A stretch of 64,000 bases of DNA from Microcoleus sp. bin38.metabat.b11b12b14.051 (GTDB lineage: Bacteria; Cyanobacteriota; Cyanobacteriia; Cyanobacteriales; Microcoleaceae). Position 1 is the first letter of the stretch; each line of letters opens with the position of its first letter. The stretch spans positions 124,001 through 188,000 of the forward strand of contig NZ_JAAFKD010000009.1 in assembly GCF_013299165.1 (NCBI RefSeq). Direction: 5' to 3'. This document shows positions 55,625 through 64,000 of the stretch, in pieces. Position numbers and translations under genes: made by a program. The notes under the pieces were generated by a model. It was not told the origin of the DNA and did no database searches. It saw only the letters and a program-made list of their open reading frames with translations.

Positions 55625-56125
55625 TTCGTAGTGCGGACTTAAGTCCGCATTCAAGAAGGACTAAAGTCCTCACTACGAACCTAAATCAAGGTTTGTAGTG
55701 CGGACTTAAGTCCGCATTCAAGAAGGACTAAAGTCCTCACTACGAACCTAAATTCAAGGTTTGTAGTGCGGACTTAAGTCCGCATTCAAGAAGGACTAAA
55801 GTCCTCACTACGAACCTAAATCAAGGTTTGTAGTGCGGACTTAAGTCCGCATTCAAGAAGGACTAAAGTCCTCACTACGAACCTAAATTCAAGGTTTGTA
55901 GTGCGGACTTAAGTCCGCATTCAAGAAGGACTAAAGTCCTCACTACGAACCTAAATCAAGGTTTGTAGTGCGGACTTAAGTCCGCATTCAAGAAGGACTA
56001 AAGTCCTCACTACGAACCTAAATTCAAGGTTCGTAGTGCGGACTTAAGTCCGCATTCAAGAAGGACTAAAGTCCTCACTACGAACCTAAATTCAAGGTTC
56101 GTAGTGCGGACTTCAGTCCGCAAAA
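55625..56125. repeat. 67/68-bp tandem repeat, seven full copies
   Basis: GTAGTGCGGACTTAAGTCCGC occurs (last copy with variation) at 55628, 55695, 55763, 55830, 55898, 55965, 56033 and 56101. Spacings are 67, 68, 67, 68, 67, 68, 68. Each unit also holds GGACTAAAGTCC, so two hairpins per unit. Confidence 0.95.
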
Positions 56126-56283
56126 CTCCGAAATAACATTAATAAATTATCTCTTCTTCCCCTCTTCCTCCGCGCCCTCTGCGCCCTCTGCGGTTAATCA
56201 ATCTTATCCTAAAAAAAATCATCAAATCATGCTACACTTATTGTACAATAAACCTCAAACAAATTAATCCAAGGCTCAAAACC

Positions 56284-56553
56284 GTGACCAAATATGTAAT
56301 GTGGGGAAATTACTGCCAAGACGTTCTCGAAAAACGCGCACCATTTCGAGACGCACACCTGGCCGGACTTGCCAAACAAAAAGAATCAGGAGTATTAATT
56401 ACCATCGGCCCAACCAAAGACTTAACCAAAGTTTTTGCAATCTACGAAGCCGCAGACGAAACCCAAGTGCGAGAATTAGTTGAAACCGATCCCTATTGGG
56501 TAAATCAGATTTGGACAGAATACGACATTAAAGAATGGATTCAAGCATTTTAA
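56284..56553 (+). CDS. YciI family protein
   Basis: An 89-residue ferredoxin-like fold protein starting at GTG 56284. It shows the YCII pattern: RAPFRDAHLAGLAKQKESGV with the conserved His-Leu, GPTKDLTKVFAIYEA and a late 'ETDPYW' Asp-Pro-Tyr. YciI proteins are small enzymes or binding proteins of uncertain role. Its TAA overlaps the ribosome binding site of the next gene (TAAGGGAG), so it is probably the first gene of an operon with the two large genes. Confidence 0.8.
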   Translation: MTKYVMWGNYCQDVLEKRAPFRDAHLAGLAKQKESGVLITIGPTKDLTKVFAIYEAADETQVRELVETDPYWVNQIWTEYDIKEWIQAF

Positions 56554-56566
56554 GGGAGTTAACAGG

Positions 56567-59500
56567 GTGAACATCTTAAGATTGGACGACAGCGATTTAG
56601 TTCCAGTAGACTATGGCGATTTGCTGGACAAGATTTTAGAAACTTTGCAGACTCAAAACCCGTTTAGCGTATCCGGTGACAACCGTCGCTTGTTAATTGA
56701 TATTGACACCATTGCTGCGGATGTTGCGAAAAAGCAAGTGCGGCCACCCTTGGGATCTTTAGAACGTCAAGCAGATGCTGCTACCGTTAACTTTCCCCCG
56801 GAAGTTGAAGAGAATTTCGGCAGTCAAGTCAGGCAGATTAGAGAGTGTTTGCGACAACAATTAGAATCTAAACTGCCACAAAATACTTCGATTGAAAGGT
56901 TTGTCGCTAATTTGATTAGTCCCTTAAACTCACCATCTTTTCGGGGAAACGGACAACAGTTAGGATTCAAATACGATTTTAGCACTCGCCACCCTTCTTT
57001 ACAAAAAGAAAAGCTAACTTTACAAAGCCTGGGTTCTGGTAGCCATGCAGCTTTAAAACTGCATAAATTGACGATTACTGTCCGCAATACTGATATTTTT
57101 GAGCAAGAACTAAAGCATGGCATAGAAAACTATATTAATGAAAATGCCGAGACTAACGACGATAAACAAGAACTCAACCATCGTCTTGATGAGATGGTTA
57201 AAAATCCCGACTCTGATTTTCACAAATTGATTCGACTCGTAGACAAAGAAACTCTAGGAAAAATCAACAAAGAAGCTAAAATCACTTATTTAGAGTATCT
57301 GCTAGAACACATTCGCGCTAGCAGCACAGACACTGTAGGCATCATTTATTTACAAGACTTGATTCGCCGCCTCAGATTAATCGAAGATTACATCAACGAT
57401 CCCAATAAATCTGAGGGTGACTACGAAGTTAATTATGCTGGGATTAGAGTTAATTATAGAGAAATCTTTGCCAGGGCCGAAGTGCTAGATGCACTACCAA
57501 TTATTCCCATTGTCGAAGGTTACTTGGGAGAAAGTACAGACACTTCTTGTAATGAGCGCAAGTTTATCTTTGGCCTCAAAATCAAATTTAACAACTCGGT
57601 TCAAGCGCGCGGTGGAAAAGAAGTATTTGAATATTATCTAAATCTGCTAAATCCAGATAGTGAAGAACATCAAGCAGAATTTGCGGAGGATTCTAATTCC
57701 GAAACATTCGTCCGCAAGTTGTTCAAAATAGTATTATTATATCACTTTGCGTTTGCATCTACCCACACTCCAGGAACTGAAGATTATAATCCTGAATTAG
57801 AACTCGAATTTAATCCGGTTCCCAGTTTTGAGCAATTAATCAAAAATGTATTGAGTCGTGACAATGACGAAATCAAAAAACGACTTTTCCGAAACTTTCT
57901 GACTAGATTTAATGAAATCAATGTTAAACACAAAATTACGCATCTGAGAAGAATGGTTAGAGGCTTTCTGGAAAGGCAGACAATTTTGCCAAAGCGCACA
58001 GAAACGCGACACGTTAACCTCAAACTAGGTTTGGTAGAAGATATTGACAATATTTTGGATAATGGTAAATTTTTCAATGAGATTATGCAGCGAAATTACA
58101 AGCAAACGCTTCATTATATTACCGTCAAAGAACCTAGTGTCGATGAAAAATCTATTTGTCAGCTACCAGTCAATATCACCATCGAAGATGTCCGCTATTT
58201 CCCGACTGATGAACGCCAAAATTTTAGCATGGAGTACAATATCAAAGACGTTGATATTTTGCCTATAGCTTCGATTCCCGAAAGTCGGATGAGTGTATAT
58301 AACGATTTTTTGAAGCAGTATAAGTTGCTGTTGTTCCGGTACAACAACCGACGACTAGACAGCGGTGATAAAGGTTTACAACCTGCGGCGACTTTTGTAT
58401 ATAAATTTACGATGGTGCTGCTGTCTTATATCTGTCTGAGAATATTGCTCGAAAATACTGCGGATAACTTGTTTATTCCGATGGTGAGACTTCACGAAGG
58501 TGACGAAAAACACCCTTCGCCGTCAGAAAAGTTTATGGCTAACCTTTCCAAAACATTGTCTCATGTTTTGAGTGAAAAACAACGCTCAACTTCCCAAGGG
58601 TTTCGGATCAAAAAAACGCCAAAAAGTTACACGATTCGTAACGGTTTGAGTTCCATGTATTCCATTCTTCCTAAAAAGTTTCGCTTCGACGACAATGTAC
58701 AGCTATCTCCCGAATTAGACAAGTTAGCAATTATTGTCGTTTCCAGCCGAGATAGTGATGCGAAAATAAGCAATCAAAACCGCTTCCAAAGACAAGCCAG
58801 TTTAATCGGAGAAGTTGTCGGAATCACTCGCCTAGACGACAGCACAATTCAAGTCGAAATGCTGAAAACTTTTTCGGAAAATTACAATGTCAGCCGTCTT
58901 TATTCTGAGCCATTAATCCTTGAAGATGTAATGAGTCAGCTTTATCAGCAAGGATATCGGAATTTTGCGTATATCTCCCAAGCGCCTTACATGAGTAGGC
59001 TGCATATTACCAAGACAGATGAAGATGAGGAGCTATCTTTCATGTCCAAAAAACTGCTCCGAACTTTGAAAGGAGAGCGGCGAGATATCAAAATCTATCC
59101 GATATTCTTTGATAAATACTATGTACGCAGTTTCCTCGGTGATCAGGGAAAATCCTTTTATATTCAGGATGCAATGGAGCTGGAAAGCTTGTTTGCAGAT
59201 ACCAGTCAGCAAGCTGTGATGTTTTTCAACTTATTTAACGGCATAAAAGTCAAGGAGGAAAAGAATTTTTATAACGGCGTGATTTCCTACTCAACGCTAT
59301 TGCATATATACGAAGGCATTCTGGATGACCAAGATATTCACCAAGGCTTAATTTATGATGGTGCAATTAAAGATACTATACTGCACTATTTAACAATATT
59401 TCACTTTTCTCGCTATGAATCTGCTTACAAGATTAGTTTGAAACTTGACCCCTACGAGCGGATTATTGGCGATGAATCAGTTGGTGCTTTATCTGTGTTT

Positions 59501-59602
59501 AGTCATTGTGGTGGTAGGGCGGATTTTAATTCCCTGGCATTTTTGAACAAGGTAAGAGAAGTATTGAATGTCGGTGATGGAGGTACAAATCATGATTGGT
59601 GA
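56567..59602 (+). CDS. Large protein of unknown family, first gene of a candidate system
   Basis: A 1011-residue protein starting at GTG 56567, 8 bp after GGGAG. I do not recognise the family. The N-terminal ~700 residues are mainly helical and charged. Residues ~718-860 alternate strands and helices: LAIIVVSSRDSD, SLIGEVVGITRL, IQVEMLKTF, a helix EPLILEDVMSQLYQQG, NFAYISQAP, a helix, then IKIYPIFFDKYYVRSF. This order could be an RNase H/PIWI-like fold, but the catalytic acids are not convincingly placed. No signal peptide or clear membrane segment. The end overlaps the next gene by 11 bp, so both are coupled. Confidence 0.8.
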   Translation: MNILRLDDSDLVPVDYGDLLDKILETLQTQNPFSVSGDNRRLLIDIDTIAADVAKKQVRPPLGSLERQADAATVNFPPEVEENFGSQVRQIRECLRQQLESKLPQNTSIERFVANLISPLNSPSFRGNGQQLGFKYDFSTRHPSLQKEKLTLQSLGSGSHAALKLHKLTITVRNTDIFEQELKHGIENYINENAETNDDKQELNHRLDEMVKNPDSDFHKLIRLVDKETLGKINKEAKITYLEYLLEHIRASSTDTVGIIYLQDLIRRLRLIEDYINDPNKSEGDYEVNYAGIRVNYREIFARAEVLDALPIIPIVEGYLGESTDTSCNERKFIFGLKIKFNNSVQARGGKEVFEYYLNLLNPDSEEHQAEFAEDSNSETFVRKLFKIVLLYHFAFASTHTPGTEDYNPELELEFNPVPSFEQLIKNVLSRDNDEIKKRLFRNFLTRFNEINVKHKITHLRRMVRGFLERQTILPKRTETRHVNLKLGLVEDIDNILDNGKFFNEIMQRNYKQTLHYITVKEPSVDEKSICQLPVNITIEDVRYFPTDERQNFSMEYNIKDVDILPIASIPESRMSVYNDFLKQYKLLLFRYNNRRLDSGDKGLQPAATFVYKFTMVLLSYICLRILLENTADNLFIPMVRLHEGDEKHPSPSEKFMANLSKTLSHVLSEKQRSTSQGFRIKKTPKSYTIRNGLSSMYSILPKKFRFDDNVQLSPELDKLAIIVVSSRDSDAKISNQNRFQRQASLIGEVVGITRLDDSTIQVEMLKTFSENYNVSRLYSEPLILEDVMSQLYQQGYRNFAYISQAPYMSRLHITKTDEDEELSFMSKKLLRTLKGERRDIKIYPIFFDKYYVRSFLGDQGKSFYIQDAMELESLFADTSQQAVMFFNLFNGIKVKEEKNFYNGVISYSTLLHIYEGILDDQDIHQGLIYDGAIKDTILHYLTIFHFSRYESAYKISLKLDPYERIIGDESVGALSVFSHCGGRADFNSLAFLNKVREVLNVGDGGTNHDW

Positions 59603-62600
59603 AGATTTTGGACGGCTGTTTGAGGTGGGATTCAATGTTGGCATTCTGGCGTATATTCAGCGCGAAAATATATCCCACAGTTTCGGTGATTCCTATCGTC
59701 TAGATTTGCAGCAACTCCAATTACCAAAGATGATGGCGGAAATTACCAGGGAAGCTAATTTGCTGGGTAGTTTGGATGCTAAAATTGTGGAAAAATGGAG
59801 CCTATTTTTTATTCAAAAAGGCTTTCTCGGTGGGTTAAATTTTTTCCGGGAGTACATCAAATCTACTGGGTGGACTTTAAACACATCGCAAATCTTGTAC
59901 TTTCAGTGTAGTCTTAATTGCGCTAACAGTATTAGAACTCAGAATGACGATAAGACAGAAGTTTTTAAAGCCTTTAAGAAGCTATTATCTCAGTTTAAAA
60001 TGGTGAAACCGAATTTATCAGACGATGAGATTAACTCCTACATCCGTCGCTACAAGGAAAAAGGTGAGTTTTTGCAGGCTGATACGCTGATTTTGTTACA
60101 GAATGGTAGAGATTTTAGGATTCTGTGCGTTGATTTGTCGGTGTTTACTCCCCCGTTGGCTGCGGGAAAAGTCGAGAATCTCAACGAAATAGAGGTGATG
60201 CGGAAGTCTTTGCTCAGAGAAATTAGCTATTTGCGATCGAAAAGTGTTTTTTCTAATTTGCGAATTGATACTAGCACATTAGGTGTTGATTTTTCGGAGG
60301 AGTTAAAACGCTATTTTACGGCTTTTAAGTATAAGGATAAGGAAAGCGCTAAGTTGATTCAGGCTGGTAGCTACGCTCACAGCTTCTACGGTTTTCTGCA
60401 AACAACTAAGATGATTGGTGATGATGCTGAGGTTTTGTTGAATGTTGTCGGTTATAGCGATCGCACAATCAACGCAATTTCCCTCCGCAGTGATAAGATT
60501 GATATCTTGGCGAATTGTGCCAAAATCTACCATCAGGAAGCGAAAGGTAAAGAGATTAACGCTGCTCGCGGCGAAGTTTTAGATGCGATTCAACTCAACG
60601 CGGCTCGCAGTTTTCAGAATGGCCAACAGTTTGTCAAGGATTTGTTAACTATTGGCAAAAGTTCTACGCCTGTGTGTCATCCAGAGCGGATTGATAACTT
60701 TGTCAATTCCATTGATATTATATCAGATAAACTGGCAGATGATTTACAAATTTCTCGCGGACTACATCTGAGAGATGCTCACGCCGAATTGATTGTGAAA
60801 GCACTGCAATCTCACGAAACTTACCTGTTTTTGACTGGAAATCCGGGAATTGGGAAAACAACTGCGATCGCAAATTTCCTCAAAAGCCATATTGACGATG
60901 GCTTTTTGTTCCTTTACGTCAGCCCCCGCAAGCAAGTAAACTTAGATATTATCGAGAAATTTCGAGATAAAAACACTGGTTTGTTGTGCGACAATAGATT
61001 ATTTTGCGTTAACTCAAGTTCCGATATTATAGACGGAAATTATGGAAAATGTACAGTAAATTATGTTGCAAATAATCATCACGAAAATTTTCAACAAAAA
61101 AATGTCCAATTCATCAACGACGGTGCGGAAACACAGCGAAATAAATCTCAAAAGCCGCAACTTGAAAGGAAATCAGAAACAGTAATTAAGCCTAAAACTG
61201 GTAAAAAAGATGGAGTTTTAAGTAGTGTCTGCGATGCAATATATACTCGCATCAATTGCAAGACATCGAACAATATCGTGGCTACCGTTTCTATTCAGTC
61301 TTTGAAGGTGACAGAAACAGGAAAAAATACCCTCCAGCATTTAGATAAAATATTTCAAGATGCTTACAATAAGCGGGACAAAGGTGTCATCCCAGCTAGA
61401 ATGCAGGAAATCTCCAGCCGCATCAAACACATTTTCATTATGATTGATGAAATTACGGGAGACGACGGCGGCGTTGACTTCTTACATGGAATTGGTAGGC
61501 TGCTTAACAAATATGAGTTGCACCACCCAAAACACGGTTTTAATACTAAAATTATTGTAGCCGATGCTTCGATTGTTGACCCGGATGTGATTACACAACA
61601 CCTCGATGATACCTCGCCGGAACCGGATAAAATCTATTTCAAAAAGCTACCCAAAAAATCCGAGGAAATCCCACCACTACAGGTTACTCCTTTTGAATTC
61701 AAACGATTAGCTGCCAAAGTTATCAATACAAATTCTTATCCCGCTAGCAGTTTAGAGATAACTTATAAGGTATTTGTAGAAGCTGTAAAATTTACTGAAG
61801 ATACTGCTTTAAATCCCAAGAATGATTTAGTTAAATCCGTACAGTCTCAAATGATTGAGGATATCAATCAGCGGTTAGGAATACCGGGAGTTGAACAAAT
61901 TATCGTCTACATTCAGGATAAGCGAAGATTGGGAGAGTTGATTGAGAGAATCCAAAATGAGCGAGAATTTAAGCGCTATATCGATTACCTGGAAGTCCAC
62001 GCGAATATCTCGGAAGAGGAAAAAGAACAGATACAAAAGTGCAAAAACAAAGTTAAGGTAATCTTCATGACTGCATCGGGAAGCCGCGGCTTGTCTTTCC
62101 CGAAAACGAAGCATATTTTAGTAGATATTCCCCGCTTTCAGATTGAGAAAAATCTGATGGAGGTGATTCAAGTTATTTATCGGGGGCGCGGGGAAGATGA
62201 AGATGGTAATACGCTAGATGGTGAAGCTAAGGAGTTGGTTTTTTACTTGTCTGATACCGCAGTTTACTATGCTGATGATGTGGAACTTTCGCTACAAGAA
62301 AGCAAGTTGAGTTTGTTGAATTTGCTGCTAATTCTGAAGACGGCGGTGATGACGCGGATTGTGGGATATGGATATTTGGGTAGGGAAAAGTTTTTGATGA
62401 TTCCGATTGGTGGAAAGTCGGTTTCGGCTGTGGGCGATACTTTTAGCAGCAAGATTGCGGGTTTGATTAAAATATTGAAAAGCGAACACCGCCGCCACCG
62501 AGGAAATATGGCTCTAAAGGAGGTTTATGAGGGGCTGGAGGAGCTTTTGAGCCGTGCGGAGTTTGTTTTGCCAAAATCTGATGAGTCTCGTGAAAAGGGC

Positions 62601-63263
62601 AATTCTTATCTGGAAATGCGGGAAGATTTTAATCGCAAGTTTTTACAGATGTGCAGTCCTCTTGATGGTTTACTGGGTTATGGTAATCTAGAGATGGGTC
62701 ATGTTTGTGGCGGTTTGTTGATAGTGCCTTTGGCTGCTCAAAGCTTGGATGAAAACTATCAAATGCGCTTGAATAATGAAATTAAGAACTGTTTAGATAA
62801 TCAGTTGCTGGAAAATATGTATCGGATTAGAGATAGTAAATCTTCTCCTGAGAATGTAAAATCTGCTATTAGGGGTGGTGCGATCGAGCTTTTGCAGTTT
62901 CTCAACGGCGATTTGGAGAAAACTCAGTATTTCCAGCAGCAGAGTCAGCAGTTCGATCGCTATTATGCTATACCTTTGTTTGCTTTTGTCAGCGGGGAGG
63001 AGATGCAGGAGTATTTTGCACAGACGAAGCTGGAGGAACCGGAAGACAGGCTGTTTCGGGATATTCTGTCGGCGTATGTGCGATCGACCTATCCTATAGA
63101 CAGTGTAATGCCGATCGGGCATAAGTACCACGAATTCCCGTTTATCGTGTTTAGAAGCTACAGTTTAGAGCAAAGTCGGGAAAAGATGTTTACAGATAAG
63201 TACCTGTTGAGTTCTAATGAGTTGAACGTACTCAATTTGATTTTGTCTAAAAAGAGTCAATAA
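59592..63263 (+). CDS. SF2-helicase-like ATPase, second gene of a candidate system
   Basis: A 1223-residue protein. ATG 59592 is preferred to ATG 59568 because GGAGGT stands 7 bp before it. Seen: Walker A FLTGNPGIGKTT (G416-T423), motif Ia-like FLFLYVSPRKQ, Walker B IMIDEITGDD (D619, E620), motif V-like MTASGSRGLSFPK (826-838) and motif VI-like VIQVIYRGRGED (R864, R866). These fit a superfamily 2 helicase or translocase with a large insert between motifs Ia and II. In the N-terminal 400 residues, QADTLILLQNG...RILCVDLS resembles a PD-(D/E)XK core without its lysine. Function unknown; the helicase call is moderate. Confidence 0.8.
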   Translation: MIGEDFGRLFEVGFNVGILAYIQRENISHSFGDSYRLDLQQLQLPKMMAEITREANLLGSLDAKIVEKWSLFFIQKGFLGGLNFFREYIKSTGWTLNTSQILYFQCSLNCANSIRTQNDDKTEVFKAFKKLLSQFKMVKPNLSDDEINSYIRRYKEKGEFLQADTLILLQNGRDFRILCVDLSVFTPPLAAGKVENLNEIEVMRKSLLREISYLRSKSVFSNLRIDTSTLGVDFSEELKRYFTAFKYKDKESAKLIQAGSYAHSFYGFLQTTKMIGDDAEVLLNVVGYSDRTINAISLRSDKIDILANCAKIYHQEAKGKEINAARGEVLDAIQLNAARSFQNGQQFVKDLLTIGKSSTPVCHPERIDNFVNSIDIISDKLADDLQISRGLHLRDAHAELIVKALQSHETYLFLTGNPGIGKTTAIANFLKSHIDDGFLFLYVSPRKQVNLDIIEKFRDKNTGLLCDNRLFCVNSSSDIIDGNYGKCTVNYVANNHHENFQQKNVQFINDGAETQRNKSQKPQLERKSETVIKPKTGKKDGVLSSVCDAIYTRINCKTSNNIVATVSIQSLKVTETGKNTLQHLDKIFQDAYNKRDKGVIPARMQEISSRIKHIFIMIDEITGDDGGVDFLHGIGRLLNKYELHHPKHGFNTKIIVADASIVDPDVITQHLDDTSPEPDKIYFKKLPKKSEEIPPLQVTPFEFKRLAAKVINTNSYPASSLEITYKVFVEAVKFTEDTALNPKNDLVKSVQSQMIEDINQRLGIPGVEQIIVYIQDKRRLGELIERIQNEREFKRYIDYLEVHANISEEEKEQIQKCKNKVKVIFMTASGSRGLSFPKTKHILVDIPRFQIEKNLMEVIQVIYRGRGEDEDGNTLDGEAKELVFYLSDTAVYYADDVELSLQESKLSLLNLLLILKTAVMTRIVGYGYLGREKFLMIPIGGKSVSAVGDTFSSKIAGLIKILKSEHRRHRGNMALKEVYEGLEELLSRAEFVLPKSDESREKGNSYLEMREDFNRKFLQMCSPLDGLLGYGNLEMGHVCGGLLIVPLAAQSLDENYQMRLNNEIKNCLDNQLLENMYRIRDSKSSPENVKSAIRGGAIELLQFLNGDLEKTQYFQQQSQQFDRYYAIPLFAFVSGEEMQEYFAQTKLEEPEDRLFRDILSAYVRSTYPIDSVMPIGHKYHEFPFIVFRSYSLEQSREKMFTDKYLLSSNELNVLNLILSKKSQ

Positions 63264-63377
63264 TCTGGTGTTGTTAATGACAAAAGTCAATGTATCATAG
63301 TCTGTAATACTCGTTGATAAAAACAAGATTTCCCAAATACCTGTAAAATGGACAATAAAGGATTATAAAACTGAATC

Positions 63378-63599
63378 ATGCCAACTACAATTCAAGAAAT
63401 CTATACTCAATTCATCAGCCTTTTATCGCCATCCGATCGATTGCGATTGGCCACATTAATTCTCAATAATCTGGTACAATCTAATACAGATGTTGTTGAC
63501 GAAAGCGATACCTGGACAGAACAAGATCAACTCGACTTAGCTATTTTTTCCACACAATATGCTGCAACTGCTTATCCCGATAGTCAGGAGATGGATTAG
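63378..63599 (+). CDS. Putative antitoxin of a MazF-type module
   Basis: A 73-residue acidic protein (MPTTIQEIYTQFISLLSPSD, later DVVDESDTWTEQDQLDLAIF). The TAG stop at 63597-63599 overlaps the GTG of the toxin gene by one base, the usual order for type II antitoxin then toxin. The first half is probably a structured helix-rich part; the acidic tail probably wraps the toxin (inference). Family not otherwise recognised. Confidence 0.7.
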   Translation: MPTTIQEIYTQFISLLSPSDRLRLATLILNNLVQSNTDVVDESDTWTEQDQLDLAIFSTQYAATAYPDSQEMD

Positions 63600-63928
63600 T
63601 GAGCTTTAATCCCGGTGACATTATAACAGTTGATTTCCCTGGCGTTACGGGCATTAAGCGTCGCCCTGCTGTTGTTTTGTCCTCAGCAACTTACCATGCA
63701 AATCGCCCTGATGTCATAGTTGGGTTGATTACAACTCAGACAACAATGCTAGGTATAACCGATTACGTGCTTCAAGACTGGGAAGCAGCCGGTTTACGGG
63801 CTGCATCTGTTTTTCGGAGTTTCATCGTAACATTGCCTCCTGCTGCTAACTTGGTTCGTATTGGGCAGCTATCGGAACGAGATTGGCAAGGAGTTCGTGT
63901 TTGTGTCAAGCTAGCTATTGCCGAATAG
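63599..63928 (+). CDS. MazF/PemK family toxin
   Basis: A 109-residue PemK/MazF-fold ribonuclease, GTG start 63599. Family signatures: FNPGDIITVDFPGVTGIKRRPAVVLS (in part; basic strand-loop), and GLRAASVFRSFIVTLPP, corresponding to the conserved 'Ser/Arg ... T' block of the active face, and the late IGQLSERDW. It should cut single-stranded RNA when freed from the antitoxin. About 110 bp after the large helicase-like gene. Confidence 0.88.
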   Translation: MSFNPGDIITVDFPGVTGIKRRPAVVLSSATYHANRPDVIVGLITTQTTMLGITDYVLQDWEAAGLRAASVFRSFIVTLPPAANLVRIGQLSERDWQGVRVCVKLAIAE

Positions 63929-64000
63929 GGAGTGTCTCAGCCAACTAAGCTTGACCAGTTTGGTGTAGAGTAATATGTATTAGATATTGTTCATCAAACC

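Overview
The window is chromosomal DNA of a filamentous cyanobacterium, most like the Microcoleus/Oscillatoria group. The basis is psbK behind tgt, many HIP1 sites (GCGATCGC), a Tab2-family gene, cyanobacterium-specific protein families, families of AAACCGGGTTT and GTCCGC hairpin repeats, and many tandem repeats with a period of exactly 7 bases. No rRNA or tRNA gene was recognised.

Layout. 1-2.1 kb: two related putative glycosyltransferases around a nested hairpin repeat. 2.1-12 kb: AarF/UbiB-type kinase, DegT aminotransferase, FetB-like permease, BadF-type sugar kinase, a secreted VirB10-like protein, an MgtC protein and two small paralogous proteins. 11.7-20.8 kb: a ChW-repeat protein, cobS, tgt-psbK, a GST, mntP and a b-type cytochrome, separated by large tandem repeats. 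20.8-27.5 kb: a histidine-kinase-like protein and a caspase-like protein that have both lost catalytic residues, then sat. 27.6-31.6 kb: a decaying island with three broken genes (FkbM methyltransferase, glycosyltransferase, DUF6745 protein) and several MITE-like elements. 31.6-37.7 kb: a lone nuclease-like protein, site-2 protease, MBL-fold protein, acetyltransferase and avtA. 38.15-39.54 kb: a CRISPR array of 20 repeats without cas genes in the window. 39.5-56 kb: Tab2, mtnP, TPR protein, wbuC, two adjacent paralogous histidine kinases, a Ser/Thr kinase with pentapeptide repeats, and pheT.

56.3-63.9 kb: the best candidate for an undescribed system. A YciI gene is followed, with overlapping translation signals, by a 1011-residue protein of unknown family and a ~1223-residue protein with Walker A, Walker B and SF2-helicase-like motifs; a MazF-type toxin-antitoxin pair follows. 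The organisation resembles defence operons, but this is inference.

The other strong theme is repeat biology: elements with intact terminal inverted repeats and 10-bp target duplications carrying different interiors, repeats that supply stop codons to genes, heptanucleotide arrays inside two histidine kinase genes, and 99-bp arrays homogenised separately at two loci, both between convergent genes.
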